64,000 bases of DNA from NCBI RefSeq assembly GCF_020614375.1, contig NZ_CP085327.1:1194823-1258822 (forward strand). Direction: 5' to 3'. Source of the DNA: Haladaptatus salinisoli. Lineage in GTDB: Archaea > Halobacteriota > Halobacteria > Halobacteriales > Haladaptataceae. Positions 42,683 to 51,862 of the stretch are shown here, one piece after another; position 1 is the first letter of the stretch, and each line of letters begins with the position of its first letter. A program made the position numbers and the translations under genes. A model generated the notes under the pieces. That model did no database searches, had not been told where the DNA came from, and saw only the letters and a program-made list of their open reading frames with translations.

Positions 42683-44257
42683 ATGAGCCGGACACATCGG
42701 CGGGAGTTCCTCAAAGCCGTCGGAGTCCTCGGCGCGACAGCCACGCTCGGCGCGGAGTTCGCACACAGCGCGACGGGTGCCGACGAGTCAAGCGGTTCGT
42801 GGCCGACCGTTCGCGGAAACGCGGGACGAACCGGGGCGACCGCCGATAGCGGTCCGGGGCCGAACGTGACCACCGATTGGTCGTTCGATATGGGCGGCGG
42901 GATGTACACCGTCGAACCGGTCGTCGGCGACGGAACGCTGTTTCTGGCCGTGGCGACTTCGCACACCCCCTCGACCAGCGAGGGGTACGTCGCCGCCTAC
43001 GACCCGGCGACGGGCGACGAGCTGTGGAAACGGGACGACGTTTCCCGCCCGGGGACGCCCACCGTCGACGGTGGAACCGTTTACTTCGACACGTACGGTT
43101 CCGAGGACGCCGACGCAACCGGCTTCTTCGCGCTCGATGGCGCGACCGGCGAGACGAAGTGGCACAGAGATGCGTCGTTCGGGGTGGGCAGCCCACTGGT
43201 CGCGGCCGGTCGGTTGTACTGTACGGTGTCGGGAGACGCCTGCGAACTCGACCCCGAAACCGGCGACGTCGTCTGGAAGACCGCCGATACCGGCGGTGAC
43301 GCGTGCTTTGCCGATGGAGCGCTCTTCTACGGCGACGGCGTCGCGCTGAGCGCCGACGACGGATCGCTTCTCTGGGACGTGTCCGGAGACGACGACGAAC
43401 TACGGACGGTCGCGGAGGGGTTGGTGTACGGCACCGTCAACGGGAGCGACGCGCCGAACGTCGTCCGGGCGCGGTCCGCTGCGGACGGAACGGTTCGGTG
43501 GTCGTACTCGCTCGAAACCGAGGACTATTGGCGGGGCGACAGACTCGCGGTCGCCGGCGGACGCGTCTTCCTTCGCTACGAAAACACGATACGGGCGCTC
43601 GACGCCGAAACCGGCGAGGAGGCGTGGACGTACGAGGCGGACGCGGAACTCGCCGGTGGCCTGACGGTCGGCGGTGACACCCTCTACGCCGGCGGCCGGA
43701 CGAACCCCGAGTCCGATGCCGGCGATGCGGTCGTCGTCGCCGTAAATGCGGCGTCCGGCGAACGCGAGTGGCGATACGCCTTCGGTGGCTGGGAGTTCGA
43801 CGAGTACGGCCCCGCCGCCAACACGCCCGTCGTCGCGGACGGGAGGGTGTTTACCGCGACCTACCCGATGGGCTCGACCCTCGATTGGACGTACACCGAG
43901 CACGGCGACTTCCACGTCCTCCGCTCGGCCGACGGACAGGTCGAAGAAACGACTGAGACGAGCGACACGACCACCGAAGAGACGACTACGGAGACGACGA
44001 AGACGACCGCAAGGACGACGAGCGGAACGAAGACGAGCGCGGAGGCGACCGAAACCACGACAGGATCGACGACCGCTACGGCGCAACTATCGGGAACGAG
44101 CGAAATGACCACGTCCGGTTCGGCGGGCAACGTGGGAACGACCACGACCGCCGCGACCGCCACGGACGGGCAGCCAGGGTTCGGCATCCTCGCGGCGGTC
44201 GGCGGACTCGCGGGCGTCAGTGCGTACCTCCGCGGTCGCCTCGGGAAAAACGACTGA
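42683..44257 (+). CDS. Tat-exported PQQ-type beta-propeller with PGF-CTERM-like anchor
   Basis: 524 residues. The Tat motif SRTHRREFLKAVG is followed by a propeller (residues about 40-410) with repeated blades such as YDPATGDELWKRD, LDGATGETKWHRD, LDPETGDVVWKT and LDAETGEEAWTY. A Thr/Ser-rich stalk (about 410-490) then leads to DGQPGFGILAAVGGL plus a membrane helix, resembling a PGF-CTERM archaeosortase signal. It is probably surface-attached and glycosylated. Whether it binds PQQ is unknown; the dehydrogenase residues are not evident. Confidence 0.82.
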   Translation: MSRTHRREFLKAVGVLGATATLGAEFAHSATGADESSGSWPTVRGNAGRTGATADSGPGPNVTTDWSFDMGGGMYTVEPVVGDGTLFLAVATSHTPSTSEGYVAAYDPATGDELWKRDDVSRPGTPTVDGGTVYFDTYGSEDADATGFFALDGATGETKWHRDASFGVGSPLVAAGRLYCTVSGDACELDPETGDVVWKTADTGGDACFADGALFYGDGVALSADDGSLLWDVSGDDDELRTVAEGLVYGTVNGSDAPNVVRARSAADGTVRWSYSLETEDYWRGDRLAVAGGRVFLRYENTIRALDAETGEEAWTYEADAELAGGLTVGGDTLYAGGRTNPESDAGDAVVVAVNAASGEREWRYAFGGWEFDEYGPAANTPVVADGRVFTATYPMGSTLDWTYTEHGDFHVLRSADGQVEETTETSDTTTEETTTETTKTTARTTSGTKTSAEATETTTGSTTATAQLSGTSEMTTSGSAGNVGTTTTAATATDGQPGFGILAAVGGLAGVSAYLRGRLGKND

Positions 44258-44313
44258 TTTCCGCTCCCGTCGGAGGGCGTAGATTCATACTCGCGACCGA
44301 CCTCTCGAACGTC

Positions 44314-44586
44314 ATGATCGACGTCGGCGACCACTACCGGCCGATCGATCACGCGAGTGAACCTTGCGTGTACCGCGTCGTGGGAGCGACCGACGAGGTG
44401 ACGCTGTTGCGAGTCACCGACGGCAACGGCCGACGCGTCAACACCGGAGAGATACGTCGTATCGCGCCGTCCGCCCTCGACGCGGAGTTCGAACGCGCGG
44501 AGAATCCGGACGCCGGTTTTACGCCGGTTGCGAGCGTGCGAAACGCGCTTTCCGGCCTCTACTGGAGCGTCCGGAAGTACCTGTAA
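44314..44586 (+). CDS. conserved haloarchaeal hypothetical protein
   Basis: 90 residues from ATG 44314. A short beta-rich N-terminus (DVGDHYRPID, then CVYRVVGATDEVTLLRVTD) could be a small barrel. The C-terminus (NALSGLYWSVRKYL) is an amphipathic helix. No cysteines pair and no catalytic motif is seen. Function unknown. Confidence 0.65.
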   Translation: MIDVGDHYRPIDHASEPCVYRVVGATDEVTLLRVTDGNGRRVNTGEIRRIAPSALDAEFERAENPDAGFTPVASVRNALSGLYWSVRKYL

Positions 44587-44735
44587 GCGAAAGCTCGATC
44601 CGTCCCCCGTTCTCGGTCTGCCGAGTCCTCGTCAACCCCGCGAAGCCGCGATCGGATCTAACGTACAGACTCGCGGGAGACGAGAGGAAAACCGGATGCA
44701 CGACGGGAGAGCGTACGACGGGAGCGGTGAACCGG

Positions 44736-45098
44736 CTACTCCCTCGCGTCGAGGAGGCGGAGGCGCTCCTCGACGCCGTCCGCAACTTCCACGTCGTATT
44801 CGACTTCGCCCGCCCGGTCCATCTGCGCGTTGGCGATGGTCGACTCGGGCGCGACGCGAACGACGGTGCCGACCCGGCTGTCGTCGATAACGCGTTTCAC
44901 CTTCGCTATCTCCGCTTTTGTCTCCTGGGACACCGGTTCGTACTCGGTCACATCGTTGACGACGGCGAACTCGGGGTCGAGCTTTTCGAGTCCGGAAATC
45001 ACTTTGCTCGACGCTCGCGTCGCTTCGTCTTCGGAAATCTCCCCGGAGCGGGTGATGTAGATTCTGTTTCGGGTCGTATCGGTTCGAACGTTCAACAT
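44736..45098 (-). CDS. STAS-like (SpoIIAA-type) protein
   Basis: 120 residues from ATG 45098. The alpha/beta pattern NRIYITRSGEISEDEA, then FAVVNDVTEYEPVS, then RVGTVVRVAPESTI is compatible with a STAS/anti-sigma-antagonist-like fold. The phosphorylatable Ser of that family is not obvious. No kinase neighbour. Assignment tentative. Confidence 0.55.
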   Translation of the reverse strand: MLNVRTDTTRNRIYITRSGEISEDEATRASSKVISGLEKLDPEFAVVNDVTEYEPVSQETKAEIAKVKRVIDDSRVGTVVRVAPESTIANAQMDRAGEVEYDVEVADGVEERLRLLDARE

Positions 45099-45163
45099 CG
45101 ACCGCGAATACGCAGTTTATGAAATTTTATAGACACGCACGGCTTCGGCGCCCCCTTTCGGCG

Positions 45164-45775
45164 TCAGCAGATGGGCTTCGGGTCGAGCCCCATCCCGGTC
45201 AGCGTACCGGCGTAGTCGTCGTAGGCGATTCGGACGGTTTCCTCGGCCACGTCGTGCGCTCGCTCCCAGTCCGCCTCGCTCTCGCACCGGTCGGCGAGCA
45301 TCGAAACGCCGTCGGAGACGTTCTCCCGCGTGTCCTCGCGCAGGTCGCGGAACAGGTTCGCCCGGCGTTCGTCCCCCCGATTGACGAAGAAGTTCACGAC
45401 CTGCAGCAGCGTTCTGTCGGCGACGAGCGAGCGCCCGACGAGACCGCCCGCCCGCGATACGTCGTCGTCCAGTTCGCGGAGGAAGGCGTGCATCGGGTCG
45501 GGGTCGGACGGTTCGAACGCGTCCAGTTCGGCGACGACGCGCTCGTGGTGGTCCCGCTCCCGTTCGGCCAGTCGCTCGAACGGCTCTGGGGTTGCCTCCG
45601 CCCACGCGGAGAACGTCTCGGCGGCGGTGCGTTCGCTTCGCGCCGCCGCGGTGAGCACCACCTCGGGTTCGAGGTCGGCTCCCGTGAGCGCGACGAGCAG
45701 TTGCTGGGAACCGAGGCGGTCGAGTTCGGTCGCTTTCGCGTTCCGCACCGAGTCGGCGAAGTCGTCCGCGTTCAT
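45164..45775 (-). CDS. all-helical conserved protein, possibly ferritin-like
   Basis: 203 residues. Four long helices are suggested (ELDRLGSQQLLVALTGADLE, AERERDHHERVVAELDAFE, VADRTLLQVVNFFVNRGDE, WERAHDVAEETVRIAYDDY). The ExxxH-like pairs (for example ERERDHHERV) hint at a rubrerythrin/ferritin-like diiron fold, though not all ligands are clear. Close haloarchaeal relatives have sometimes been named transcription antitermination proteins; the sequence here offers no support for that role. Confidence 0.55.
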   Translation of the reverse strand: MNADDFADSVRNAKATELDRLGSQQLLVALTGADLEPEVVLTAAARSERTAAETFSAWAEATPEPFERLAERERDHHERVVAELDAFEPSDPDPMHAFLRELDDDVSRAGGLVGRSLVADRTLLQVVNFFVNRGDERRANLFRDLREDTRENVSDGVSMLADRCESEADWERAHDVAEETVRIAYDDYAGTLTGMGLDPKPIC

Positions 45776-45855
45776 ACCGACCGGACGGCGAGGCGAGACA
45801 AAACGTTTTAGCGACGGGGGCGACAGCTTTTGCCTTCGAGTCGCGTATTCGACGT

Positions 45856-47076
45856 ATGGCCGACGCCCTCTCCCCCGCGGAACTGTACGACCGACTCCGG
45901 CGCGGCGAACCGCTCACGCTGCTCGACGTTCGCAACCGCGACGAGTTCGAGACGTGGCGCATCGACGCGCCGGAGACGGTGCAGACGCCGTACGCGGAGT
46001 TCCTGAGCGCGAAGGTGCGCGACGGCGTGCCCCAACTCGCCGAGTCGCTCGACCTGGAAGAACCGGTCGTCGCGGTGTGTCCCCGCGGAGAAGCGAGCGA
46101 CCGCGTCGCCGACCTACTCCGCGACGCCGGGGTCGACGCGGTGAACCTGGAGGGCGGGATGAACGGTTGGGCGCGGGTGTACGTCGCCCGCGAAATCGAG
46201 GGGAGCGACGAGACGGTGGTTCAGTACGAACGCCCCTCCAGCGGCTGTCTGTCGTACCTCGTCGTCTCCGGCGACGAAGCCGCCGTCGTCGACCCGCTGC
46301 GGGCGTTCGCCGACCGCTACGTCGAGGACGCTCGGGAGCGCGGCGCGGAACTCCGCTACGCCGTCGATACGCACGTCCACGCCGACCACGTCAGCGGAAT
46401 CCGCGAGGTCGCCGAGGCGAGCGAGGCGGAACCGGTGCTGCCGAGCGGGGCGCGAGAGCGCGGACTCGCGTTCGACGCGAAACCGGTCGAAGACGGCGAC
46501 GAACTTCGGGTCGGAGAGACCGCGCTGACCGCCGTGCACGCGCCCGGTCACACCAGCGAGATGACGGTGTACCGACTCGGGAACACGCTGTTCAGCGCCG
46601 ACACGCTGTTCTTGGACGGGGTGGGGCGACCCGACCTCGAACGCGAGGCGCGGCGCGCCTCGGAACGAGCGGACGAGGGAGACGGGGCTCCGCAGGAGTC
46701 GTCGAGCGGCGAACCCGCGAGCGCCGACCCGGCGACCGGTTCCGCGGGCGCGTCCGAACTCGCGGGCGACCTCTACGGGACGCTCCACGAGCGATTGCTC
46801 GCGCTTCCGGAGACGACGATCGTCGCGCCGGGACACGTCCACGTCAGGACGCCGCGGGCCGACGACGGCACGTTCACCGCGCGATTGGCGACCGTGCGCG
46901 AGTCGGTTCCCCTGCTCGAACTCGACCGCGAGCGGTTCGTGGAGCGCGTCGCGGGCGACCTCCCGCCCCGGCCCGCCAACTACGAGGAGATCGTGGCGGT
47001 GAACCTCGGACGGCGGGAGGTCGAAGAAGAGACGGCGTTCGAACTGGAACTCGGACCGAACAACTGCGCGGTTTAG
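45856..47076 (+). CDS. rhodanese fused to metallo-beta-lactamase (persulfide dioxygenase-like)
   Basis: 406 residues. The N-terminal rhodanese (residues about 1-105) has LLDVRNRDEF and the catalytic loop VCPRGEAS. The MBL domain follows: YAVDTHVHADHVSG (HxHxDH), APGHTSEM, and LFSADTLFLDGVGRPDL, the last stretch typical of ETHE1-type persulfide dioxygenases. A Ser/Ala/Gly-rich insertion after GRPDL (about 275-300) is unusual. It could oxidise low-molecular-weight persulfides to sulfite and process thiosulfate. Its stop overlaps the next convergent gene by four bases. Confidence 0.88.
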   Translation: MADALSPAELYDRLRRGEPLTLLDVRNRDEFETWRIDAPETVQTPYAEFLSAKVRDGVPQLAESLDLEEPVVAVCPRGEASDRVADLLRDAGVDAVNLEGGMNGWARVYVAREIEGSDETVVQYERPSSGCLSYLVVSGDEAAVVDPLRAFADRYVEDARERGAELRYAVDTHVHADHVSGIREVAEASEAEPVLPSGARERGLAFDAKPVEDGDELRVGETALTAVHAPGHTSEMTVYRLGNTLFSADTLFLDGVGRPDLEREARRASERADEGDGAPQESSSGEPASADPATGSAGASELAGDLYGTLHERLLALPETTIVAPGHVHVRTPRADDGTFTARLATVRESVPLLELDRERFVERVAGDLPPRPANYEEIVAVNLGRREVEEETAFELELGPNNCAV

Positions 47077-47285
47077 GCGCGGTCGGTGTCCTCTTCGACG
47101 TCGACGTGCCGCCCGTCGGCGCGGTCCTCGTCGCCGTCCTCGTCCTCGTCCGGGATGCCCTCCGCGTCGGACTGCTGAAGCTCCGCCGAGTCCATCTCCT
47201 CGTCAACCCGTTCGAGTTCCTCTTCGACCTCGCGTTCGTGCTCCGCTGCCATCTCGCTCGCTCGGTCGTGGTCGTCCTCGGCCAT
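47073..47285 (-). CDS. acidic low-complexity protein, 70 residues
   Basis: The product is nearly all charged (EREVEEELERVDEEMD, then DEDEDGDEDRADG), with a coiled-coil-like N-terminal half. It lies 39 nt downstream of the BrkB-family gene on the same strand. It may be a halophilic linker or tail protein. Function unknown. Confidence 0.55.
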   Translation of the reverse strand: MAEDDHDRASEMAAEHEREVEEELERVDEEMDSAELQQSDAEGIPDEDEDGDEDRADGRHVDVEEDTDRA

Positions 47286-47324
47286 GGTCGGCGATACGGC
47301 CGTCCCGTACTTTGGTGTGGTGGC

Positions 47325-48095
47325 TCACCGGCCGGCGACCACGACGTTTATCACGGCACCGACCAGCAGGAGGATTCCGGCGAAGTAGAGCCACGTGAGG
47401 AAGACGATTATCGTCCCGACGATGCCGCCGAGACCGTACTTGCTCGAACTGCTCATGAACAACTGGAAGCCGAACTGGAGAACCAACCAACCGACCGCGG
47501 CGAAGAGCGTTCCGGGAAGCGCCTCGCGGAGCGTCACGTCGATGGGGGGAAGCACGTAGTACAGCGGGAGGAAGACGAAGACGAGTCCCAACAGGAGGAC
47601 GAAACTGGCGGCGACGTCGAGGAAAGGAATCCACGCGAGGAGCGGCGTCCCGAGGACGGCACCGATGGCGACCATCAGCGCGACGCCGAAAACCACCGCG
47701 ACGAGGGTCGCGAGCCCCTTCTTCACCTGTTCGACGATGCCCACGTCCGGGGACGTTTCGTACACCTCCTCGAACGCGATGACGAGACCGCGGAACAGCT
47801 TCAGGCTGCTCCACAACAGGACGACGACGCCCACGACCGACGCGCCGGTGCCGGAGGTGTTCTGCAACGTCCGCTCGAGGAGCGTCTGGCCCTCTTGGGA
47901 GAGGAATCGTCCCGCTTGGGTGACGAGCGCGTTGGCGAACGCCTGTCCGCCCACGAGCGTCCCGATGGCTATCGCGAGCAGGACGAGCGGGAACAGCGAG
48001 ACGAAGGCGTAGTACGCGAAACTCGCCGCGAGAAACGTGACGTTTCGCTTCTGGACGACGTCGACCACCGAGCGCGCCGTCGCGGTGACGCTCAT
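47325..48095 (-). CDS. YihY/BrkB-family membrane protein
   Basis: 256 residues with about six membrane helices. The conserved start FLAASFAYYAFVSLFPLVLL, the VLLWSSLKLFRGL stretch and the late GFQLFMSSSSKYGLGG, then VFLTWLYFAGILLLVG match the YihY/BrkB (formerly RNase BN) family of inner-membrane proteins. Function is not established; transport is suspected. Confidence 0.88.
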   Translation of the reverse strand: MSVTATARSVVDVVQKRNVTFLAASFAYYAFVSLFPLVLLAIAIGTLVGGQAFANALVTQAGRFLSQEGQTLLERTLQNTSGTGASVVGVVVLLWSSLKLFRGLVIAFEEVYETSPDVGIVEQVKKGLATLVAVVFGVALMVAIGAVLGTPLLAWIPFLDVAASFVLLLGLVFVFLPLYYVLPPIDVTLREALPGTLFAAVGWLVLQFGFQLFMSSSSKYGLGGIVGTIIVFLTWLYFAGILLLVGAVINVVVAGR

Positions 48096-48286
48096 GGGAA
48101 GTAGTCACTGCCCGCCGTAATGTTTCGTTCGGCCGTCCCGGCGTCGATGTGTAGCGATGGTTGCGCGAACGTAAGGACGAACCGTGGGCTGGATCGGGCG
48201 AGTCGGACGAGTCGACGAGCAAGCGCGACTCCGGCGGAACCGACCGCACCCGGAACTTGTTTGCCGGTTCGTGGAAACGCACCGGT

Positions 48287-48871
48287 ATGGAACTCGATCC
48301 GACGGAGGTGCCGTCGCTCTACCGGACGCTGGCGGGGGCGGTCGTCCCCCGCCCCATCGCGTGGGTGAGCACCCGGAGTCCCGACGGGGTGGACAACCTC
48401 GCGCCGTACAGCTTCTTCAACGTGGTGAGCGTCGCGCCGCCGGTCGTGATGTTCGCGCCGGTCGACGGCGAGAACGGGCTGAAAGACACCCCCGCCAATA
48501 TTCGGGAGACGGGGGAGTTCGTCGTCAACGTCGTCACCGAACCGCTGGCGGAGGCGATGAACGAGACGAGCGCGACGCTCCCCAGCGGTGAGAGCGAGTT
48601 CGACCGCGCCGGACTCGACCGCGCGGAATCGACCGCGGTGGACGCGCCGCGGGTCGCCGACTCGCCGGTCGCGTTCGAGTGTTCGCTGTACGAGATGATC
48701 TCCGTCGGCGCGTCGACGATGGTGCTCGGCGAGGTCGAATGGGTGCACGTCGCGGACGAGGTGACGACCGGCGGAAAGCTCGACGTGGGGAAGATAGACG
48801 CCGTGGGACGCCTCTCCGGTAGCGGCTACGTCCGGACGACCGACCGGTTCTCGATGGAGCGACCGCCGTGA
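48287..48871 (+). CDS. flavin reductase-domain protein
   Basis: 194 residues from ATG 48287. LAGAVVPRPIAWVSTRSPDG, NLAPYSFFNVVSVAPPVVMF and DTPANIRETGEFVVNVV are the FMN-binding split-barrel signature of the flavin reductase-like family (DUF447-like relatives). It probably binds FMN and reduces it or a small substrate. Its stop overlaps the AAC(3)-like start as GTGA. Confidence 0.85.
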   Translation: MELDPTEVPSLYRTLAGAVVPRPIAWVSTRSPDGVDNLAPYSFFNVVSVAPPVVMFAPVDGENGLKDTPANIRETGEFVVNVVTEPLAEAMNETSATLPSGESEFDRAGLDRAESTAVDAPRVADSPVAFECSLYEMISVGASTMVLGEVEWVHVADEVTTGGKLDVGKIDAVGRLSGSGYVRTTDRFSMERPP

Positions 48872-49677
48872 GCGAAGGCGAGGCCATCGAGGAGTCCGAC
48901 GAACCCGTCACCGCCGACCGAATCGAAGCCGGCCTCCGCGCCCTCGGCCTCGCGGCGGGCGACGCCGTGCTCGTCCACTCGTCGCTCTCGTCGCTCGGGT
49001 GGGTGTGCGGCGGCGCGCCGGCGGTCGTGGACGCCCTCCTGAACGTCGTCACCGACGACGGGACCGTGGTGATGCCGACCCACACGGGGTACTCCGACCC
49101 GGCGGACTGGGAGAATCCGCCCGTACCCGACGACTGGCTGGACGAAATCCGGGCGACGATGCCGCCGTACCGCCCCGAGGTGACGCCGACGCGGGGGATG
49201 GGCGCGATTCCGGAGTGCTTCCGAAGCTACCCCGGCGTCGCTCGGAGTCGGCACCCGCACTACTCCTTCGCGGCGCGGGGCGCGGACGCGGAGCGGATCG
49301 TCGCCGACCACGAGTACGATTTCGGCCTCGGCGAGTCGTCGCCGCTCGCGCGACTGTACGACCTCGGCGGGAGCGTGCTCCTGCTGGGCGCGGGCCACGA
49401 CAGCAACACGTCGCTCCACCTCGCGGAACACCGCGGCCGGTACGAGACGGAGGTCGTCACCGGCGGCGCGCCGGTGCTCGTGGACGGCGCGCGCGAGTGG
49501 GTGACGCTCGAAGCGATAGACTACGACGATAGCGATTTCGGAGCGGCGGGCGAGGCGTTCGAACGCGAACGACCCGAGGCGGTCGCTCGCGGGCGCGTCG
49601 GGCGCGCCGATTCGGCCGTCGTGAATCAGCGAGAACTGGTGGACTTCGCCGGCGAGTGGTTCGGTCGAACCCGCTAG
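48868..49677 (+). CDS. AAC(3)-family N-acetyltransferase
   Basis: 269 residues with GTG 48868. Family motifs: DAVLVHSSLSSLGWVCGGA, VVMPTHTGYSDPADW, TPTRGMGAIPECFR, the active-site HPHYSFAARG, and LLLGAGHDSNTSLHLAE. Classic members acetylate aminoglycosides at N3, but most environmental homologues act on other amines. It is coupled to a flavin reductase-domain gene, which hints at a metabolic rather than resistance role. Confidence 0.85.
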   Translation: MSEGEAIEESDEPVTADRIEAGLRALGLAAGDAVLVHSSLSSLGWVCGGAPAVVDALLNVVTDDGTVVMPTHTGYSDPADWENPPVPDDWLDEIRATMPPYRPEVTPTRGMGAIPECFRSYPGVARSRHPHYSFAARGADAERIVADHEYDFGLGESSPLARLYDLGGSVLLLGAGHDSNTSLHLAEHRGRYETEVVTGGAPVLVDGAREWVTLEAIDYDDSDFGAAGEAFERERPEAVARGRVGRADSAVVNQRELVDFAGEWFGRTR

Positions 49678-50009
49678 TCGTCGTCCGCCGCCGCGGCGTC
49701 CGCGTCCATCGCTTCGACGTCGGTCTCGATGCTCGGCGGGTACTTGCCTCGGTCGAGTTTCAGGTCGCTCTGCGGGCGAGCCATGCAGGTGAGCGCGTAC
49801 TCCTCGGCCTCCGCCTCGGTCAGACCGCGGGCGGCGGGTTGGGTGACCTCGCCCTCGACGATTTCGGCCGAGCAGGCGAGGCACATGCCGACGCGACAGG
49901 AGTACTCCTGGGCGATTCCCTCCTCGATGCATCGCCCGAGGATTGTCTGTTTGTCGGAGACCTTGATGGTCTCGCCGGTCCCGACGAATTCGACGGTGTA
50001 TTCTGTCAT
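49674..50009 (-). CDS. plant-type 2Fe-2S ferredoxin
   Basis: 111 residues from ATG 50009. Cluster cysteines lie in YSCRVGMCLACSAEIVEG (CxxxxCxxC) and LTCMARP. The N-terminal beta-grasp MTEYTVEFVGTGETI and the acidic C-terminus are typical for haloarchaea. It is an electron carrier; no reductase gene is adjacent except the divergent geranylgeranyl reductase at 50134, a plausible electron acceptor. Confidence 0.9.
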   Translation of the reverse strand: MTEYTVEFVGTGETIKVSDKQTILGRCIEEGIAQEYSCRVGMCLACSAEIVEGEVTQPAARGLTEAEAEEYALTCMARPQSDLKLDRGKYPPSIETDVEAMDADAAAADDD

Positions 50010-50133
50010 GTTCCGTGGCTACGAAAGACCCGGACAAAACTCTTTATGCACGCCCTCGGGCGTTCTGAGTCGTTTTTCATGGGACACAATAGGGGATAAA
50101 GAGTTTTCTCGCTTCCCTCTCGTATCGAAACGC

Positions 50134-51501
50134 ATGACGAAACAGTACGACACGGTCGTCGTCGGCGCGGGAACCGCAGGATGTTACGCCGCGGCGACCA
50201 TCGCCCGCGAGGGGTACGACGTGGTCGTCGTCGAGCGGAAGAACGAGGAAGAGGCGGGACACATCGCCTGCGGAGACGCGCTGAAGGGGGCGGACGCCTT
50301 CCCCGAGGCCATCCCGAAGGAGAAGATTCAGCCCGCGTTCACGAACACCGACGTCGACCACGGCCGGTTCGAGATCCCGCAGGAGGACACCGTCCTCGAA
50401 ATACCCGTCCCGGGCGAACTCGCGGTCATCGACCGCTGGGAGTACGGACGACGCATCATCGACGGCGCGAAGGAGGCCGGGGCCGAGTTCCACTACGACA
50501 CCGTCGTTCAGGACGTGACGCAGGACGACGACGGCCGCGTCGCGGGCGTTCGGGCGAAACGCGACGGCGAGGTGGAGGAGTACGAGTCCGAACTCCTGAT
50601 CGACGCCGCCGGGTCCCTCTCGATTCTCCAGGATAAGGCGGACTTCTCGGACTCGACGTTCGACACGAACGTCACCTACTCGCAGTTCTGTTCGGCCTAC
50701 CGCGAAGTCGTCCACGTCGAAGAACCCGTCGAGTGGGACGACGCGCTCGTCTTCAAGCCGACCTCCCGCGCGGCGGGCTACCTCTGGTACTTCCCGCGGA
50801 CGAGCACGGAGATAAACGCGGGCCTCGGTTTCCAGATGAACGAGGAGCCGATGACGCTGGTCGAGGACCTGAAACGAGACCTGCGAAACCGTCCCGAGTT
50901 CCACGGCGCGACCGTCGAAGACAAACTCGGCGCGGCCCTGCCGACCCGACGACCCTACGACTCCGCCGTCGCGCCCGGATACATGGCGGTGGGCGACGCC
51001 GCGGGGCACGTCAACCCGACGACGGGCGGCGGCATCGCGGGCGCGGCCTACGCGGGCAAGTACGCGGGCGAGCAAGTCATCGAAGCGTTGGAGGCGGGCG
51101 ACGTGAGCGAGCACGCGCTCTGGCGGTACAACCGGCGCGTCATGGACCACTTCGGCTCGCGCTACGCCGGGTTGGACGTCTACAACATCTTCACGACCGC
51201 CGTGGACGTGGACGACCTGATGGGGATGCTCGGTGCGCTCCCGACCGAGAAGCTCTCGGAGGCGCTCTACTCGGGAAGCGCGAACATCGGCTGGCGGCTC
51301 AAACTCCAGACCGCCATCGACGCCCGCGACCACTGGCGGCTCATCTACGACCTCTACAAGACGAAGAAGGTGGCCGACGAGATAATCGACCACTACGATC
51401 ACTATCCGACCGACCCGCGAGGGTTGCCGGCGTGGCAGGAGGTTCGGGACGACCTGATGGACGAAGTGTACGCGACGACCGGCGCCGCGCCGAAGTACTG
51501 A
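50134..51501 (+). CDS. geranylgeranyl reductase-family FAD enzyme
   Basis: 455 residues from ATG 50134. FAD binding at VVVGAGTAGCYAAATIA, the substrate/reductase motifs IACGDALKG and YLWYFPRTSTEINAG, and MAVGDAAGHVNPTTGGGIAGA are typical of digeranylgeranylglycerophospholipid reductases. These saturate isoprenoid chains of archaeal lipids or menaquinone using ferredoxin-type electrons. The divergent 2Fe-2S ferredoxin may supply them. Confidence 0.9.
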   Translation: MTKQYDTVVVGAGTAGCYAAATIAREGYDVVVVERKNEEEAGHIACGDALKGADAFPEAIPKEKIQPAFTNTDVDHGRFEIPQEDTVLEIPVPGELAVIDRWEYGRRIIDGAKEAGAEFHYDTVVQDVTQDDDGRVAGVRAKRDGEVEEYESELLIDAAGSLSILQDKADFSDSTFDTNVTYSQFCSAYREVVHVEEPVEWDDALVFKPTSRAAGYLWYFPRTSTEINAGLGFQMNEEPMTLVEDLKRDLRNRPEFHGATVEDKLGAALPTRRPYDSAVAPGYMAVGDAAGHVNPTTGGGIAGAAYAGKYAGEQVIEALEAGDVSEHALWRYNRRVMDHFGSRYAGLDVYNIFTTAVDVDDLMGMLGALPTEKLSEALYSGSANIGWRLKLQTAIDARDHWRLIYDLYKTKKVADEIIDHYDHYPTDPRGLPAWQEVRDDLMDEVYATTGAAPKY

Positions 51502-51544
51502 ACGTCGAGGCGACGTCGATATCGAGTCTTCCGCCGATTACCGC

Positions 51545-51862
51545 TCAGGTACGCTCTCTGACGACGACCTCGCCGTAGCTGTGGACGGTCACCTCGTAGT
51601 CGAGGATGGTGAACACGACTTCGCCTCCCATCCGGGGCGAACCGTCGTGTTTGTCGCCGAAGAGGTTGTCCAACGCGTCGGGGTCGATGGCGTCGTAGAG
51701 CGGCATCCCGACCTCCGCCGGGTCGTCTCCCGCCACCTCGGCGAGCGCCATGACCACGGCCGTACTGAGGGGTTCTTCGTCCGCGTAAGAGACGTACTGG
51801 TTCTGCTGACCGCTGCTCGCGACGACATCACTGGTATCGCTGTCGTTGATGTTCCCGTTCAT
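51545..51862 (-). CDS. HalOD1 output-domain protein
   Basis: 105 residues from ATG 51862. The C-terminal 80 residues match HalOD1: PLSTAVVMALAEVAGDDP, LYDAIDPDALDNLF and a terminal beta-strand segment VTVHSYGEVVV. Such domains are output modules of haloarchaeal signalling proteins. Here it is free-standing and may act as a small regulator. A TATA-like stretch TTTTTATAAG occurs about 65 nt upstream. Confidence 0.85.
   Translation of the reverse strand: MNGNINDSDTSDVVASSGQQNQYVSYADEEPLSTAVVMALAEVAGDDPAEVGMPLYDAIDPDALDNLFGDKHDGSPRMGGEVVFTILDYEVTVHSYGEVVVRERT

Noticed and set aside
48868..49677. Antibiotic resistance gene
   Set aside because: AAC(3)-fold is clear, but haloarchaeal context and coupling to a flavin reductase do not support aminoglycoside resistance specifically.
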